A stretch of 35,728 nucleotides of DNA from DATEOR01 sp035296905. Lineage in GTDB: Bacteria; Actinomycetota; Thermoleophilia; Gaiellales; Gaiellaceae. Below the pieces are notes generated by a model that was not told the origin of the DNA, made no database searches, and was given only the letters and a program-made list of their open reading frames with translations. The position numbers and the translations under genes are program-made. Every line of letters begins with the position of its first letter. Positions within the stretch are counted from its first letter, which is position 1. The DNA lies in assembly GCA_035296905.1 (NCBI GenBank), contig DATHAA010000045.1, positions 1-35,728 of the forward strand. The letters are read 5' to 3'. Below are positions 20,654-28,968 of the stretch, one piece after another.

Positions 20654-22477
20654 CTAGCTAGCGTTCTTGAAGAAGAAGAACTCGCCTTCCTCGCCTCCGC
20701 CTACGAACGGCGGGCAGCACTGTCCCGGGAAGACGATCGAGACCTGGGCGAAGCCCGTGATCGCCTGAGTGAAGGGTTCGTTCCGGCTGGCACTGACGGT
20801 CCCCTTCCGGCCCGTGAGGAGCTGGGCGACCAGCCAGTTGTTCGGCTTTCCCTCGAAGCTCGCGAGCAGCTCGTCGAACGTGTCCGGCGTCCGGCCGCAC
20901 CCACCGAAGAACGGGTTGCAGCCCGAGCCTCCACCGACAGTCACCGCCGCGCCGTTCTTCGCGCTGTTCGGGATCTTGAACTGAAACGTGACCCTCTGGT
21001 TCGCCGAGCCGTCCGACGGCTTCAGGATCGCCCGGAACTTGAGCGTGTCACCCGGGAAGGCCTTCAGCGATCTGACCTTTTCGCACGCGCCGCCGTGGCA
21101 CCAGAGTAGCCTCTCGATGTGGTAGTCGCGGACGGTCTCCTCGAGGTCGATCGTCGCCTCCGTGTTGGTGATCTCGATGTCCTCGTTCGGGTAGTTCGCG
21201 ATGGCGAGGAGCTCGCCGTAGATCTCGAACGCCGATTCGAACGAGAGGTCGAACTCCGAGACGTACATGTTCATCTTGTGGAGCTCCCACGGAGTTCCGT
21301 CCTCGCGCTTGCCTTCGATCGTCCAGCTGTAGGACGCCGACCCTTCACCGATCTTGTCGAACACGGAGTCGATGTTGGAGAAGATGTGGGAGAAGGCGAA
21401 GTCGGGATACCCCTCCGTGAAGACGACGTCTGATTCGCCGAAGTGGGTGTTTTCGCTGTCGAGCGACGAGGTCACGGTCGTGATCGGGATCGACGGCGGT
21501 TCACCGTCCACCGCGCGGATGCCCGCGAGGCGGTCCTGGTCGAGCGTGCCGACGGGGCTCGTGACGTTGGCGAGCTTGTAGGGGCCGAGCGGGTCGTCAA
21601 CGATCGTGATCGCGTCGGCCGAGCCGGCGCCGAGCGACGTCCGGCCGGAGAAGAGCATCGGATGTCCAAAGGCGAGCGCCTGCCCGTCGCAGACGTACGT
21701 CGTCGTCCCGACGCCCGCAACTGTGAGGTCTCCGTAGGACAAGGCGGCGGAGAAGTTACCGCCCGGGACGAGGTCGTCCACCACTCCCGAGAGGCTCCCC
21801 GAGGAGGAGGCGCCCGGCGTGAGCTTGATCGTCGGCTTGTACTTCTTGAAGAAGGGAAGCTTCTTCATCTGCTGGAAGCGCTGGTTGTTCAGCCCGCCGG
21901 AAATGCTGACCGGAACCTTCAGCCGGACGAGGCTCCCGCCCATCGTCGGAAGCGCCGCGCCGATCTTCGCCGCCACCTTGCGCACGACCGAGCGCGGAAG
22001 CTTGATGCGTGCCGGGACCCGGGACGCAGCGCGCGACGAGACCGAGAGCCCGTTCACATGAAGCATGTCTTCGGCAGGCGTGAGGCCCGCGATGTTGGTC
22101 GCCCCGAACGAGAAGCCGTACGCGAGCGCACCGGCGAGCTCCGGCCCACCGCCGTGGTCGATGTAGACGGGCGAACCGGACATTCCGGCCCAGACACCGC
22201 CGCCCGCGTCGACCGTCGGGCCCGAGATCTCGACGATGATCACGTCGCGCCCGGGTCCGATCAGGTCGGGCATGAGTCCGAGTACCTCGGCGTCGAAGGA
22301 CTGGGGGGCCGTACCCGAGACGACGGTCCATCCTTCTCCGATGTCTCCGGTTGCAACCGTGGCGAGCTCCATCACGTCCGCACAGGGACCAGGCGCTGCG
22401 ATCGCCACCCCCGTCCAGACCAGTCCTGTCGTCATACCAACGACGACAAATGCTGCGAGCGTTCGTAGGCGGGTCAT
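20654..22477 (-). CDS. secreted SpoIVB-type (S55) peptidase-like protein, 607 aa
   Basis: Signal peptide at residues 1-28 (MTRLRTLAAFVVVGMTTGLV … AIAAPG). Residues ~30-290 form an S55-like domain: DVIIVEISGPTVDAGGG then GMSGSPVYI with the putative nucleophile Ser102, as in SpoIVB, and GQALAFGHPML, a typical second S55 mark. The remaining ~300 residues are beta-rich and unrecognised, with a Cys-rich patch near 535-545 (GCNPFFGGCG) and a Gly/Phe-rich end. ATG at 22475-22477 is chosen because the signal peptide starts there. No sporulation genes are adjacent, so a role in proteolytic signalling outside sporulation is possible. Extracytoplasmic. Confidence 0.82.
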   Translation of the reverse strand: MTRLRTLAAFVVVGMTTGLVWTGVAIAAPGPCADVMELATVATGDIGEGWTVVSGTAPQSFDAEVLGLMPDLIGPGRDVIIVEISGPTVDAGGGVWAGMSGSPVYIDHGGGPELAGALAYGFSFGATNIAGLTPAEDMLHVNGLSVSSRAASRVPARIKLPRSVVRKVAAKIGAALPTMGGSLVRLKVPVSISGGLNNQRFQQMKKLPFFKKYKPTIKLTPGASSSGSLSGVVDDLVPGGNFSAALSYGDLTVAGVGTTTYVCDGQALAFGHPMLFSGRTSLGAGSADAITIVDDPLGPYKLANVTSPVGTLDQDRLAGIRAVDGEPPSIPITTVTSSLDSENTHFGESDVVFTEGYPDFAFSHIFSNIDSVFDKIGEGSASYSWTIEGKREDGTPWELHKMNMYVSEFDLSFESAFEIYGELLAIANYPNEDIEITNTEATIDLEETVRDYHIERLLWCHGGACEKVRSLKAFPGDTLKFRAILKPSDGSANQRVTFQFKIPNSAKNGAAVTVGGGSGCNPFFGGCGRTPDTFDELLASFEGKPNNWLVAQLLTGRKGTVSASRNEPFTQAITGFAQVSIVFPGQCCPPFVGGGEEGEFFFFKNAS

Positions 22478-22539
22478 GCCAACCCCTTCTGCGGCGTGAA
22501 CGGGACGGCTCCCAAGATACGCCTCTCGCCCGGATGTGC

Positions 22540-23049
22540 CTAGTCCACGAGCTCGGCGCGAAGGGCGCGGAACCAGCGGAGCCGCTCCTCGTAAGACACG
22601 GCCGCGTTGGCCGGCGAGGTCGAGGGAAGGACGAAGAGCCCGGTCTTGCTGAGGCGGCGCTCCTGCAGCCCGTGTTCGGGGTGCTCGCGGAAGACGCCTT
22701 CGTACGCCGCTTTGCCCACGAATGCGATCATTTGCGGCGCAAGCTGCTCCGCGAGGCGCTCGAACCGCTCGGTGGAGCCGACGAAATCGCCGCGGCGCAG
22801 GTCGCCGCTCCCTTTCGTCGTCCGGTAGGCCGCGTTCGTGAGGCCGTAGCCGAGGCCGAGCATCTCCCACTGCTCCTCAGGTACGAGGAGCCGAGGCGTG
22901 AAGTCCGCATCGGCGACAAGCCGCCAGAAGTCATTGCGCGGGTTCGCGAAGTGCGCCGCAGCGGCCGCAGAGCGGAAACCGGGGTTGATCCCGCAGAACA
23001 CGCAGCGCAGGCCGGGAGCCAGGACGTCCGGGACCGCCGACTCCGCCAC
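22540..23049 (-). CDS. mug: G/U mismatch-specific DNA glycosylase (Mug/TDG family), 169 aa
   Basis: Removes uracil or thymine-type lesions paired with G. Motif 1 is CVFCGINPGF (Asn22 at the water-activating position of Mug), followed by NPRNDFWRLV; motif 2 is LPSTSPANA (about 142-150). Length is close to E. coli Mug (168 aa). The GTG start lies six bases from TAGAGT (minus strand of 23061-23056), predicting a leaderless mRNA from a -10 that overlaps that of the divergent mmsA gene. Confidence 0.93.
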   Translation of the reverse strand: MAESAVPDVLAPGLRCVFCGINPGFRSAAAAAHFANPRNDFWRLVADADFTPRLLVPEEQWEMLGLGYGLTNAAYRTTKGSGDLRRGDFVGSTERFERLAEQLAPQMIAFVGKAAYEGVFREHPEHGLQERRLSKTGLFVLPSTSPANAAVSYEERLRWFRALRAELVD

Positions 23050-23054
23050 AGCGT

Positions 23055-23061
23055 TACTCTA
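23055..23061. promoter_or_regulatory. overlapping divergent -10 boxes between mug and mmsA
   Basis: TACTCTA reads TACTCT rightward (23055-23060) and TAGAGT leftward (23061-23056). Leftward it is six bases from the mug GTG. Rightward it gives a ~20-base leader containing the mmsA SD. The two transcripts cannot start simultaneously. Confidence 0.45.
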
Positions 23062-23086
23062 CGTCGGAGACCAAGGAGGCTGAGAA

Positions 23087-24550
23087 ATGGTGCAGGCCGA
23101 GACGGCTGTCAGGACGATCAAGAACTACATCGGCGGAGGCTGGGTCGACGCGGAAGCGAGCGAGAGCCTCGATGTCAAGAACCCGGCGAACGGCGAGACG
23201 CTGGCGCAGCTACCCATGTCGGCCCAGGCCGACCTCGACCGGGCGGTCGAGGCGGCGCGGCAGGCCTTCCCGGCGTGGCGCGCGACCTCCCCGGTCGAGC
23301 GCGCCCGCGCCTGCTTTCGGCTCAAGAACGCCCTCGAGGAGCGCAGGGACGAGCTCGCCGAGATCGTCTCCCGCGACAACGGCAAGGCCATCAAGGACGC
23401 GGCGGGCGAGGTCCGGCGCGGGATCGAGTGCGTCGAGGTGGCCACCGGGATCCCGTCGCTCATGCAGGGCTCGAACCTCGAGGACGTCTCGCGTGGGATC
23501 GACTCCGACATGATCCGCCAGCCGATCGGCGTGTTCGCCGCCATCACGCCGTTCAACTTCCCCTTCATGGTGCCGCTCTGGTTCCTCCCGTTCGCTATCG
23601 CCTGCGGGGACACGTTCATCCTCAAGCCTTCCGAGCAGGACCCGCTCGCCTCCGAGCTGCTCTTCGAGCTGCTGGACCAGTGCGAGGTCCCGGCCGGCGT
23701 GGTCAACCTCGTGAACGGCGGCAAGAACACGGTCAACGCGATCCTCGAGCACCCGGGGATCAACGGCGTCTCCTTCGTCGGCTCGACCCCGGTCGCGCAC
23801 CACGTCTACGCGACGGCGGCCAAGCACGGCAAGCGCGTCCAGGCGCTGGGCGGCGCAAAGAATCACGTCGTCGTGATGCCCGACGCGGAGATGGAGTCGG
23901 CCGTAGACGGCGTCCTCTCCTCCGCCTTCCATGCAGCCGGCCAGCGCTGCCTGGCGAACTCGGTCTGCGTCGCGGTCGGCGACGCCTACGAGCCGCTGAA
24001 GAAGCGACTCGTCGAGAAGGGCGACGCCATGATCGTCGGCGAGGGCATCGATCCCGAGACCGAGGTCGGCCCCGTCATCTCGGCAGCCGCGCGCGAGCGC
24101 ATCGGCGAGTTCATCGACCGGGGCCTCGCCGAGGGCGGCGACCTCGTCCTCGACGGACGCGGCAAGGGCCTCGACGACGGCCACTTCCTCGGGCCGACCA
24201 TCATCGAGACCGATCCGGGCTCGGAGATCGCCACGGAGGAGATCTTCGGGCCGGTCCTCACGCTCGTCCGTGCCCGCGACCTCGACCACGCGCTCGAGAT
24301 CATGAACGCCTCGACGAAGGGCAACGCGGCCTCGATCTTCACGACCTCGGGCGGCGCGATGCGCAAGTTCCGCCACGACGCGGAGGCCGGGATGATCGGC
24401 GTGAACATCGGAGTCGCGGCGCCGATGTCCTTCTTCCCGTTCACGGGCTGGAAGGAGTCCTTCTTCGGCGACCTGCACGCCCACGGACGCGACGGCATCG
24501 AGTTCTACACCGAGAAGAAGGTCGTGATCACGCGCTGGCCAGACGCGTGA
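23087..24550 (+). CDS. mmsA: CoA-acylating methylmalonate-semialdehyde dehydrogenase, 487 aa
   Basis: Oxidises (methyl)malonate semialdehyde to propionyl- or acetyl-CoA in valine, beta-alanine and inositol catabolism. Strong family marks: NYIGGGWVDAEASESLDVKNPANGE, ITPFNFPFMVPLWFLPFAIACG, FVGSTPVAHHVY, GAKNHVVVMPDA, nucleophile Cys288 in GQRCLANSV, EEIFGPVL, FTGWKESFFGDLHAHG. The GQRC motif without the general-base Glu of hydrolytic ALDHs fits CoA-dependent chemistry. AAGGAGG seven bases before the ATG. First gene of a coupled run with the three genes downstream. Confidence 0.94.
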   Translation: MVQAETAVRTIKNYIGGGWVDAEASESLDVKNPANGETLAQLPMSAQADLDRAVEAARQAFPAWRATSPVERARACFRLKNALEERRDELAEIVSRDNGKAIKDAAGEVRRGIECVEVATGIPSLMQGSNLEDVSRGIDSDMIRQPIGVFAAITPFNFPFMVPLWFLPFAIACGDTFILKPSEQDPLASELLFELLDQCEVPAGVVNLVNGGKNTVNAILEHPGINGVSFVGSTPVAHHVYATAAKHGKRVQALGGAKNHVVVMPDAEMESAVDGVLSSAFHAAGQRCLANSVCVAVGDAYEPLKKRLVEKGDAMIVGEGIDPETEVGPVISAAARERIGEFIDRGLAEGGDLVLDGRGKGLDDGHFLGPTIIETDPGSEIATEEIFGPVLTLVRARDLDHALEIMNASTKGNAASIFTTSGGAMRKFRHDAEAGMIGVNIGVAAPMSFFPFTGWKESFFGDLHAHGRDGIEFYTEKKVVITRWPDA

Positions 24551-24933
24551 GCACGCCGAAGCGGCTCGAGTACTCCGTCAGCGAGCGCAGCGGGACCCCG
24601 GCTCATGCCGAGCCGGACTGGACGGCCGAGCACCTGCTGCTCGCGGCCCTCGCCCGCTGCAGCCTCTCCAGCCTCGAGTACTACGCCAAGCGGGTTGATG
24701 TCCAGGTGTCGGGAACGGCGGATGCGGACGGCGTCGTCACACGCCGCGACTCGGACGGGCGGTTCGCCTTCGTCGTGACACGCGTCGCGCTCGACGTCGA
24801 GGTGGAACCGGCGCTGGAAAGCGAGGAGCTCACGAAGCTCCTCGACTCAGCGGAGTACGGCTGCTTCATCGGCGCGTCGCTGACGGCGACGCCGACCTAT
24901 GAATGGCGCGTGAACGGGGAGCCTGTGCGATGA
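24547..24933 (+). CDS. OsmC/Ohr-family protein, 128 aa
   Basis: Peroxiredoxin-like thiol proteins that reduce organic hydroperoxides. Both expected cysteines are present: AALARCSLSSLEYYA (Cys38) and AEYGCFIGASLT (Cys106). It is shorter than typical OsmC (about 140) and lacks part of the first strand. GTG at 24547 overlaps the mmsA stop (GTGA), and its stop overlaps the next ATG (ATGA), so expression is translationally coupled. Confidence 0.85.
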   Translation: MSTPKRLEYSVSERSGTPAHAEPDWTAEHLLLAALARCSLSSLEYYAKRVDVQVSGTADADGVVTRRDSDGRFAFVVTRVALDVEVEPALESEELTKLLDSAEYGCFIGASLTATPTYEWRVNGEPVR

Positions 24934-26102
24934 GCACGGTCACCTTCGACGTCGCAGCGGTACGGGCGCGCTTCGCCGCGCTGCAGCGGCCGACCGCGTT
25001 CTTCGACGGGCCGGGTGGAACGCAGACGCCGGACGCCGTGATCGACGCGGTAGCGTCCTACCTGCGCGAGGCGAACGCGAACCTCGGCGGCCCGTTCGAG
25101 ACGAGCCTCCGCAGCGACCAGGTGGTGCACGCGGCGCACGACGCGGCCGCACGTTTTCTCGGCGCCTCACCGTCCGAGGTCGGCTTCGGGCAGAACATGA
25201 CGACGCTCAACTTCGCGCTCACGCGATCGGTCGGCCGCGACCTTTCTGCAGGCGACGAGATCGTCGTCACGCGGCTCGATCACGACGCCAACGTCTCGCC
25301 CTGGCTCGAGCTCGCCGGCGATCTCGACCTCGTCGTGCGCTTCGCCGACCTGCACGAAGTGGACTGCACGCTCGACTACGCGGACCTCGAGGCGCAGATC
25401 TCGGAGCGGACGAAAGTCGTCGCATTCCCCTGGGCCTCGAATGCGGTCGGCTCGATCACGGATGTGCGCCGGGTCGCCGACCTCGCCCACGAGGCGGGCG
25501 CGCTCGCGTGGGTCGACGCCGTTCATTACGCGCCGCACGGGCCGATCGACGTGGCGGCAGCCGGCGTCGACGTGCTCATCTGCTCGCCCTACAAGTTTTT
25601 CGGCCCGCACCTCGGGCTCTTCTTCGGGCGCCGCGACATGCTCGAGGGCTGGGACCCCTACAAGGTGCGCCCAAGCGCGAACGAGCCTGTAAGCCACCGC
25701 TTCGAGACCGGCACGCTCCCACACGAGCTCCTGGCCGGCTGCACCGCCGCGGTCGAGTACATCGAGTCCGTCGGTTGGGACGCGATCGTCGGGTGGGAGC
25801 GCGAGCTCGGACAGAGGTTCCTCGAAGGCCTCCCGGAGGCGTACACGCTGTACGGAACTCGTTCCATGGAAATCCGGACGCCCACCTTCGCGCTGACGCA
25901 TCCGTCGCGCACTCCGGAAGAGCTTGCCGACGAGCTCGCGCGCCGCGACATCGCCGCCTGGCCGGGCAACTACTACGCGCTCGAGATCATGGAGCGGCTC
26001 GGCCTCACCGATGGCTGCCTCCGGGTCGGGATCGTGCACTACAACACCGTCGAGGAGGTCGACCGGCTCCTCTCCGCGCTCGCGGAGCTCGCATCGTGCT
26101 GA
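24930..26102 (+). CDS. cysteine desulfurase-like class V aminotransferase, 390 aa
   Basis: PLP enzyme: AWVDAVHYAPHGPIDV (Asp196, His199) and CSPYKFFGPHLGLFFG (Lys222, Schiff base). Sequence style (RPTAFFDGPGGTQTPDAVIDA at the start, SLRSDQVVHAAHDAAARFLGA) matches the cysteine desulfurase-like subgroup (TIGR01976 type) found outside Fe-S operons. A catalytic Cys loop is not obvious, so the reaction may be desulfuration or another beta-elimination. ATG at 24930 overlaps the preceding stop. Second class V enzyme in the window after 17581-18678. Confidence 0.85.
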   Translation: MSTVTFDVAAVRARFAALQRPTAFFDGPGGTQTPDAVIDAVASYLREANANLGGPFETSLRSDQVVHAAHDAAARFLGASPSEVGFGQNMTTLNFALTRSVGRDLSAGDEIVVTRLDHDANVSPWLELAGDLDLVVRFADLHEVDCTLDYADLEAQISERTKVVAFPWASNAVGSITDVRRVADLAHEAGALAWVDAVHYAPHGPIDVAAAGVDVLICSPYKFFGPHLGLFFGRRDMLEGWDPYKVRPSANEPVSHRFETGTLPHELLAGCTAAVEYIESVGWDAIVGWERELGQRFLEGLPEAYTLYGTRSMEIRTPTFALTHPSRTPEELADELARRDIAAWPGNYYALEIMERLGLTDGCLRVGIVHYNTVEEVDRLLSALAELASC

Positions 26103-26380
26103 GGCTCTACTGGGCGCGGAACGATGGGATGACGGGCCATGTCTTTCTCGGGCCACGTGAGCACGACTCGCTCGCCGCCGAGATGGAGGAGCAGGGCATG
26201 GGCGGCTGGCTCTCGGCGGACGCGATCAGGCCGGACGCGCGCATCCCGCCCGGGCAGATCGACCTCGCGCTCGCGAAGGCCTCGCCGGAGCCGCGCACGC
26301 TGGATGACGCCAAGCTCTGGGGGGACTGGCTCCGGTTCCTGCAGGGCGCCGCCGAAAACGGCGGCCTCATCGTTCAGTAG
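26096..26380 (+). CDS. hypothetical protein, 94 aa
   Basis: GTG at 26096 overlaps the end of the desulfurase-like gene by seven bases, so it is the fourth coupled gene of the mmsA run. Soluble, acidic, with one Trp-rich segment (KLWGDWLRFLQGA) and GGWLSADAIRPDARIPP. I recognise no family. Its stop abuts the stop of the opposing SIS gene (TAGCTA). Confidence 0.65.
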   Translation: MLRLYWARNDGMTGHVFLGPREHDSLAAEMEEQGMGGWLSADAIRPDARIPPGQIDLALAKASPEPRTLDDAKLWGDWLRFLQGAAENGGLIVQ

Positions 26381-27247
26381 CTAGGAGTAGGACTGGCGCG
26401 CGGCGTCCCAGCGCGGATCGTCCCAGCGGATCTTGTCCGGGTTGACCCCGCGGCGCTCGGCCATCTCCACGGTGAGCATCTGGAAGCGCACGATGTCCAC
26501 CACGGGGTGCGTCGTCGGCACGAGCGTCGTCTGGGCGCCGATCTCGCCGAGCGCCTTAACCACGTCAGCTGCTCGCTCGGCCGCGCGGCCCTCGCCTTCG
26601 AGGACGAACACGCGCACCTTCTCGTCGATGGCGGCGAAGTGGCCGTGAAGGATCTGCTCGGTCTCGTGCGCCTCCGCCGCCACGTACGCACCCTCGCGGA
26701 GCTTCAGGACGGCTTCTTGCGCTGTCGGCCAGTCGCGGCCTGCTCCGACCACGACGACGCGGCCCCAGTCCCCGCCCTCGAAGGGGTCCGAGAGCACGGT
26801 GTCCACGGCCTGCCGAAGCCAGCGCACGTCCTCTCCGCGCAGCGCCGCGAGCGCCGCCACCGCCGCCGTGTAGCTGGCCGTGTGGCAATAGGACTCCTCG
26901 ATCTCGGGCGTTGCGACGATCACCTCGTCCGCGATGTCGGCGATCGGCCCCTTCTCCGTCCCGGTGATCAACCACACGGGCCCGTCGAAGGCGTGCGCGG
27001 CCTCGAGCGTGAGCTTGGTTTCGCCCTCGTGGCTGACTGCGACCAGGAGGTCGGCGTACGGCGGAGCCAACACCGCCTCGAGAGCCTGATAGGCCTCCCC
27101 GCCGGTCTGCGCGGCGTGGAACGAGGTGCCGCAGCCGGTAAAGACGACACGACCGGACGGGAAGCGCCGATCGCCGACGCGCTCCGGGACGCCGCGGATC
27201 CACTCGGGCTGGGCTTGGATCGCCGCGCGTGTTAGCTCTCCGGCCAT
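26381..27247 (-). CDS. SIS-domain sugar-phosphate protein (GlmS-isomerase/AgaS-like), 288 aa
   Basis: Two SIS domains bind phosphosugars. First (about 30-150): VVFTGCGTSFHAAQTGGEAYQ, the classic Gly-Cys-Gly-Thr-Ser sugar-phosphate loop, and AVSHEGETKLTLEAA. Second (about 165-280): VVVVGAGRDWPTAQEAVLKLREGAYVAAEAHETEQILHGHFAAID, very close to the GlmS isomerase half. No glutaminase domain, so it probably acts as a deaminating isomerase or sugar-phosphate isomerase/regulator. ATG at 27247; an upstream in-frame ATG (~27270) lies inside the divergent thioesterase promoter. Confidence 0.83.
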   Translation of the reverse strand: MAGELTRAAIQAQPEWIRGVPERVGDRRFPSGRVVFTGCGTSFHAAQTGGEAYQALEAVLAPPYADLLVAVSHEGETKLTLEAAHAFDGPVWLITGTEKGPIADIADEVIVATPEIEESYCHTASYTAAVAALAALRGEDVRWLRQAVDTVLSDPFEGGDWGRVVVVGAGRDWPTAQEAVLKLREGAYVAAEAHETEQILHGHFAAIDEKVRVFVLEGEGRAAERAADVVKALGEIGAQTTLVPTTHPVVDIVRFQMLTVEMAERRGVNPDKIRWDDPRWDAARQSYS

Positions 27248-27274
27248 GGTGAAGGGCGAAGCTACCATGCGCGC

Positions 27275-27697
27275 ATGGACGGCTACCGCTACGTCTACGC
27301 GCAGGAGGTCGCGTTCCGCGACCTCGATGCGTTCGGCCACGTGAACAACGGGGTCTACCTCACCTACATCGAAAACGCGCGCATCGGCTATGCGCGCGAC
27401 GTCATCGGGATCGAGTCGCTCGAAGGCCTGCTCATGATCGTGGCGAGCGTGAAGATCGACTTCCGCTCGCGGACGAGTCTCGGGGATACCCTCGAGATCG
27501 GCGCGCGGACGACGCGCGTCGGCACGAAGAGCTTCGACCTCGAGCACGAGATCCGCGCCCAGGACGGGCGCCTCGTCGCGGAGGCCGAGACGACGCTCGT
27601 CGCCTTCGAGTACGACGCCGACCAGACGATGCCCATCCCGCCAGAGTGGCGGGAACGGATCGAAAACTACGAGTCAAGGAGCGCTGCGGCCACGTGA
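27275..27697 (+). CDS. hotdog-fold acyl-CoA thioesterase (4-HBA-CoA thioesterase/YbgC type), 140 aa
   Basis: Hydrolyses acyl-CoA. VAFRDLDAFGHVNNGVYLTYIENARI contains the catalytic Asp18 and the His-Val-Asn-Asn helix typical of the family; the rest is the hotdog sheet (SVKIDFRSRTSLGDTLEIG). Full length. TACCAT (27263-27268) six bases before the ATG predicts a leaderless start. Its stop overlaps the GTG of the peptidase gene (GTGA). Confidence 0.9.
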   Translation: MDGYRYVYAQEVAFRDLDAFGHVNNGVYLTYIENARIGYARDVIGIESLEGLLMIVASVKIDFRSRTSLGDTLEIGARTTRVGTKSFDLEHEIRAQDGRLVAEAETTLVAFEYDADQTMPIPPEWRERIENYESRSAAAT

Positions 27698-28968
27698 ACG
27701 CCTTCGAGAAGACCCTCCTCCCCAACGGCCTCCGGGTCGTTACCGCCCCGATGCCGCAGGCAAAGTCCGTCGCCTGCTTCGTCATGCTCGCCGCGGGCTC
27801 CCGCTACGAGACGAAGGAAACGAACGGGATCGCCCACTTCGCCGAGCACATGTTCTTCAAGGGAACCGAGAACCGGCCGACGGCGCGTGAGATCGCAGGC
27901 GAGATCGACTCGATCGGCGGCGAGTTCAACGCTTTCACCGGCAAGGAGTACACCGGCTACTACGTGAAGTGCGCGGCCGAACACCGCGACACGGCGCTCG
28001 ACGTGCTCGTCGACATGCTCCGCCATTCGAAGTTCGACCCCGAGGAGATCGAACGCGAGAAGGGCGTGATCGTCGAGGAGATGAACATGTACTACGACAC
28101 CCCGCGCGACTACGTCGACGGAGTCTACGACGAGCTTCTCTACAAGGACACTCCTCTGGGCTGGGACATCATCGGGCGCAAGGAGACCGTGCGCGCGGCC
28201 GAACGGGACACGTTCTTCGACTACCTCGATCGCTGGTACCGCGCGCCGCGCATGGTCGCGGGCGTGGCCGGCAACCTGGGTGACGACCTGAACGAGCGGC
28301 TGCAAGAGCTCCTCGGCGACGTGCCCGACGGTCAGACGGGCCAGCCGGAGCCGGCGACGTGGTCGCAGGAGGCGCCGCAGGTGAAGCTGCACACGAAGCA
28401 ATCCGACCAGGCGCACATCCGGGTCGGCGTGCACAGCTATCCGCTCGACCACCCGGACCGGTACGCGCTCGGCCTGCTCGCCACGGTGCTAGGAGGCGGC
28501 ATGTCCTCCCGCCTCTTCACGGAGGTGCGCGAGCGGCGCGGGCTCGCCTACTACATCTACGGCCACAACATGGCCTACACGGACACGGGCACGCTCTACG
28601 CGCAGGGCGGGGTCGACATCCAGCGGATCGACGACGCGGTCATCACCGTCGTCAAGGAGTTCGGGCGCATCGCCGCCGAGCCGGTCGAGGCCGACGAGCT
28701 CGAGAAGGCCCGGAACTTCTCCAAGGGCCGCCTCGTCCTGTCGCTCGAAGACCCGAAGGGGATGATCATGTTCGGCCTGCGAAACGAGGTGCTCGAGGGC
28801 AAGCTGCGCGAGCCCGACGAAGTGCTGGCCGCCCTCGACGCAGTCACGCTCGAGGACATCCAGCGCGTCGCGCAGGACATCATCCGCGAGGAGCGGCTGA
28901 ACTTCGCGGCGATCGGGCCGTTCGACGACCCGGACCGCTTCGAGAAGCTCCTGGCGCTCTCGGCCTAG
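27694..28968 (+). CDS. M16-family zinc metallopeptidase (processing peptidase-like), 424 aa
   Basis: Inverted zinc motif HFAEH (His48, Glu51, His52) with the third ligand Glu129 in VIVEEMNMYYDTPRDYV. The second half is the inactive M16 domain (about 220-420: VLGGGMSSRLFTEVRERRGLAYYIYG, with the conserved Arg-Tyr pair region). Closest in style to the actinobacterial/Bacillus YmxG-PqqL-like processing peptidases. GTG at 27694 is chosen because NAFEKTLLPNGLRVV is the family start and GTGA couples it to the thioesterase gene. Its stop shares CTAG with the M24 gene. Confidence 0.92.
   Translation: MNAFEKTLLPNGLRVVTAPMPQAKSVACFVMLAAGSRYETKETNGIAHFAEHMFFKGTENRPTAREIAGEIDSIGGEFNAFTGKEYTGYYVKCAAEHRDTALDVLVDMLRHSKFDPEEIEREKGVIVEEMNMYYDTPRDYVDGVYDELLYKDTPLGWDIIGRKETVRAAERDTFFDYLDRWYRAPRMVAGVAGNLGDDLNERLQELLGDVPDGQTGQPEPATWSQEAPQVKLHTKQSDQAHIRVGVHSYPLDHPDRYALGLLATVLGGGMSSRLFTEVRERRGLAYYIYGHNMAYTDTGTLYAQGGVDIQRIDDAVITVVKEFGRIAAEPVEADELEKARNFSKGRLVLSLEDPKGMIMFGLRNEVLEGKLREPDEVLAALDAVTLEDIQRVAQDIIREERLNFAAIGPFDDPDRFEKLLALSA

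Noticed and set aside
22351..24546. Plus-strand open frame running into the OsmC-like gene
   Set aside because: Only the last 128 codons (from GTG 24547) match a family; the rest is shadow of mmsA and mug.
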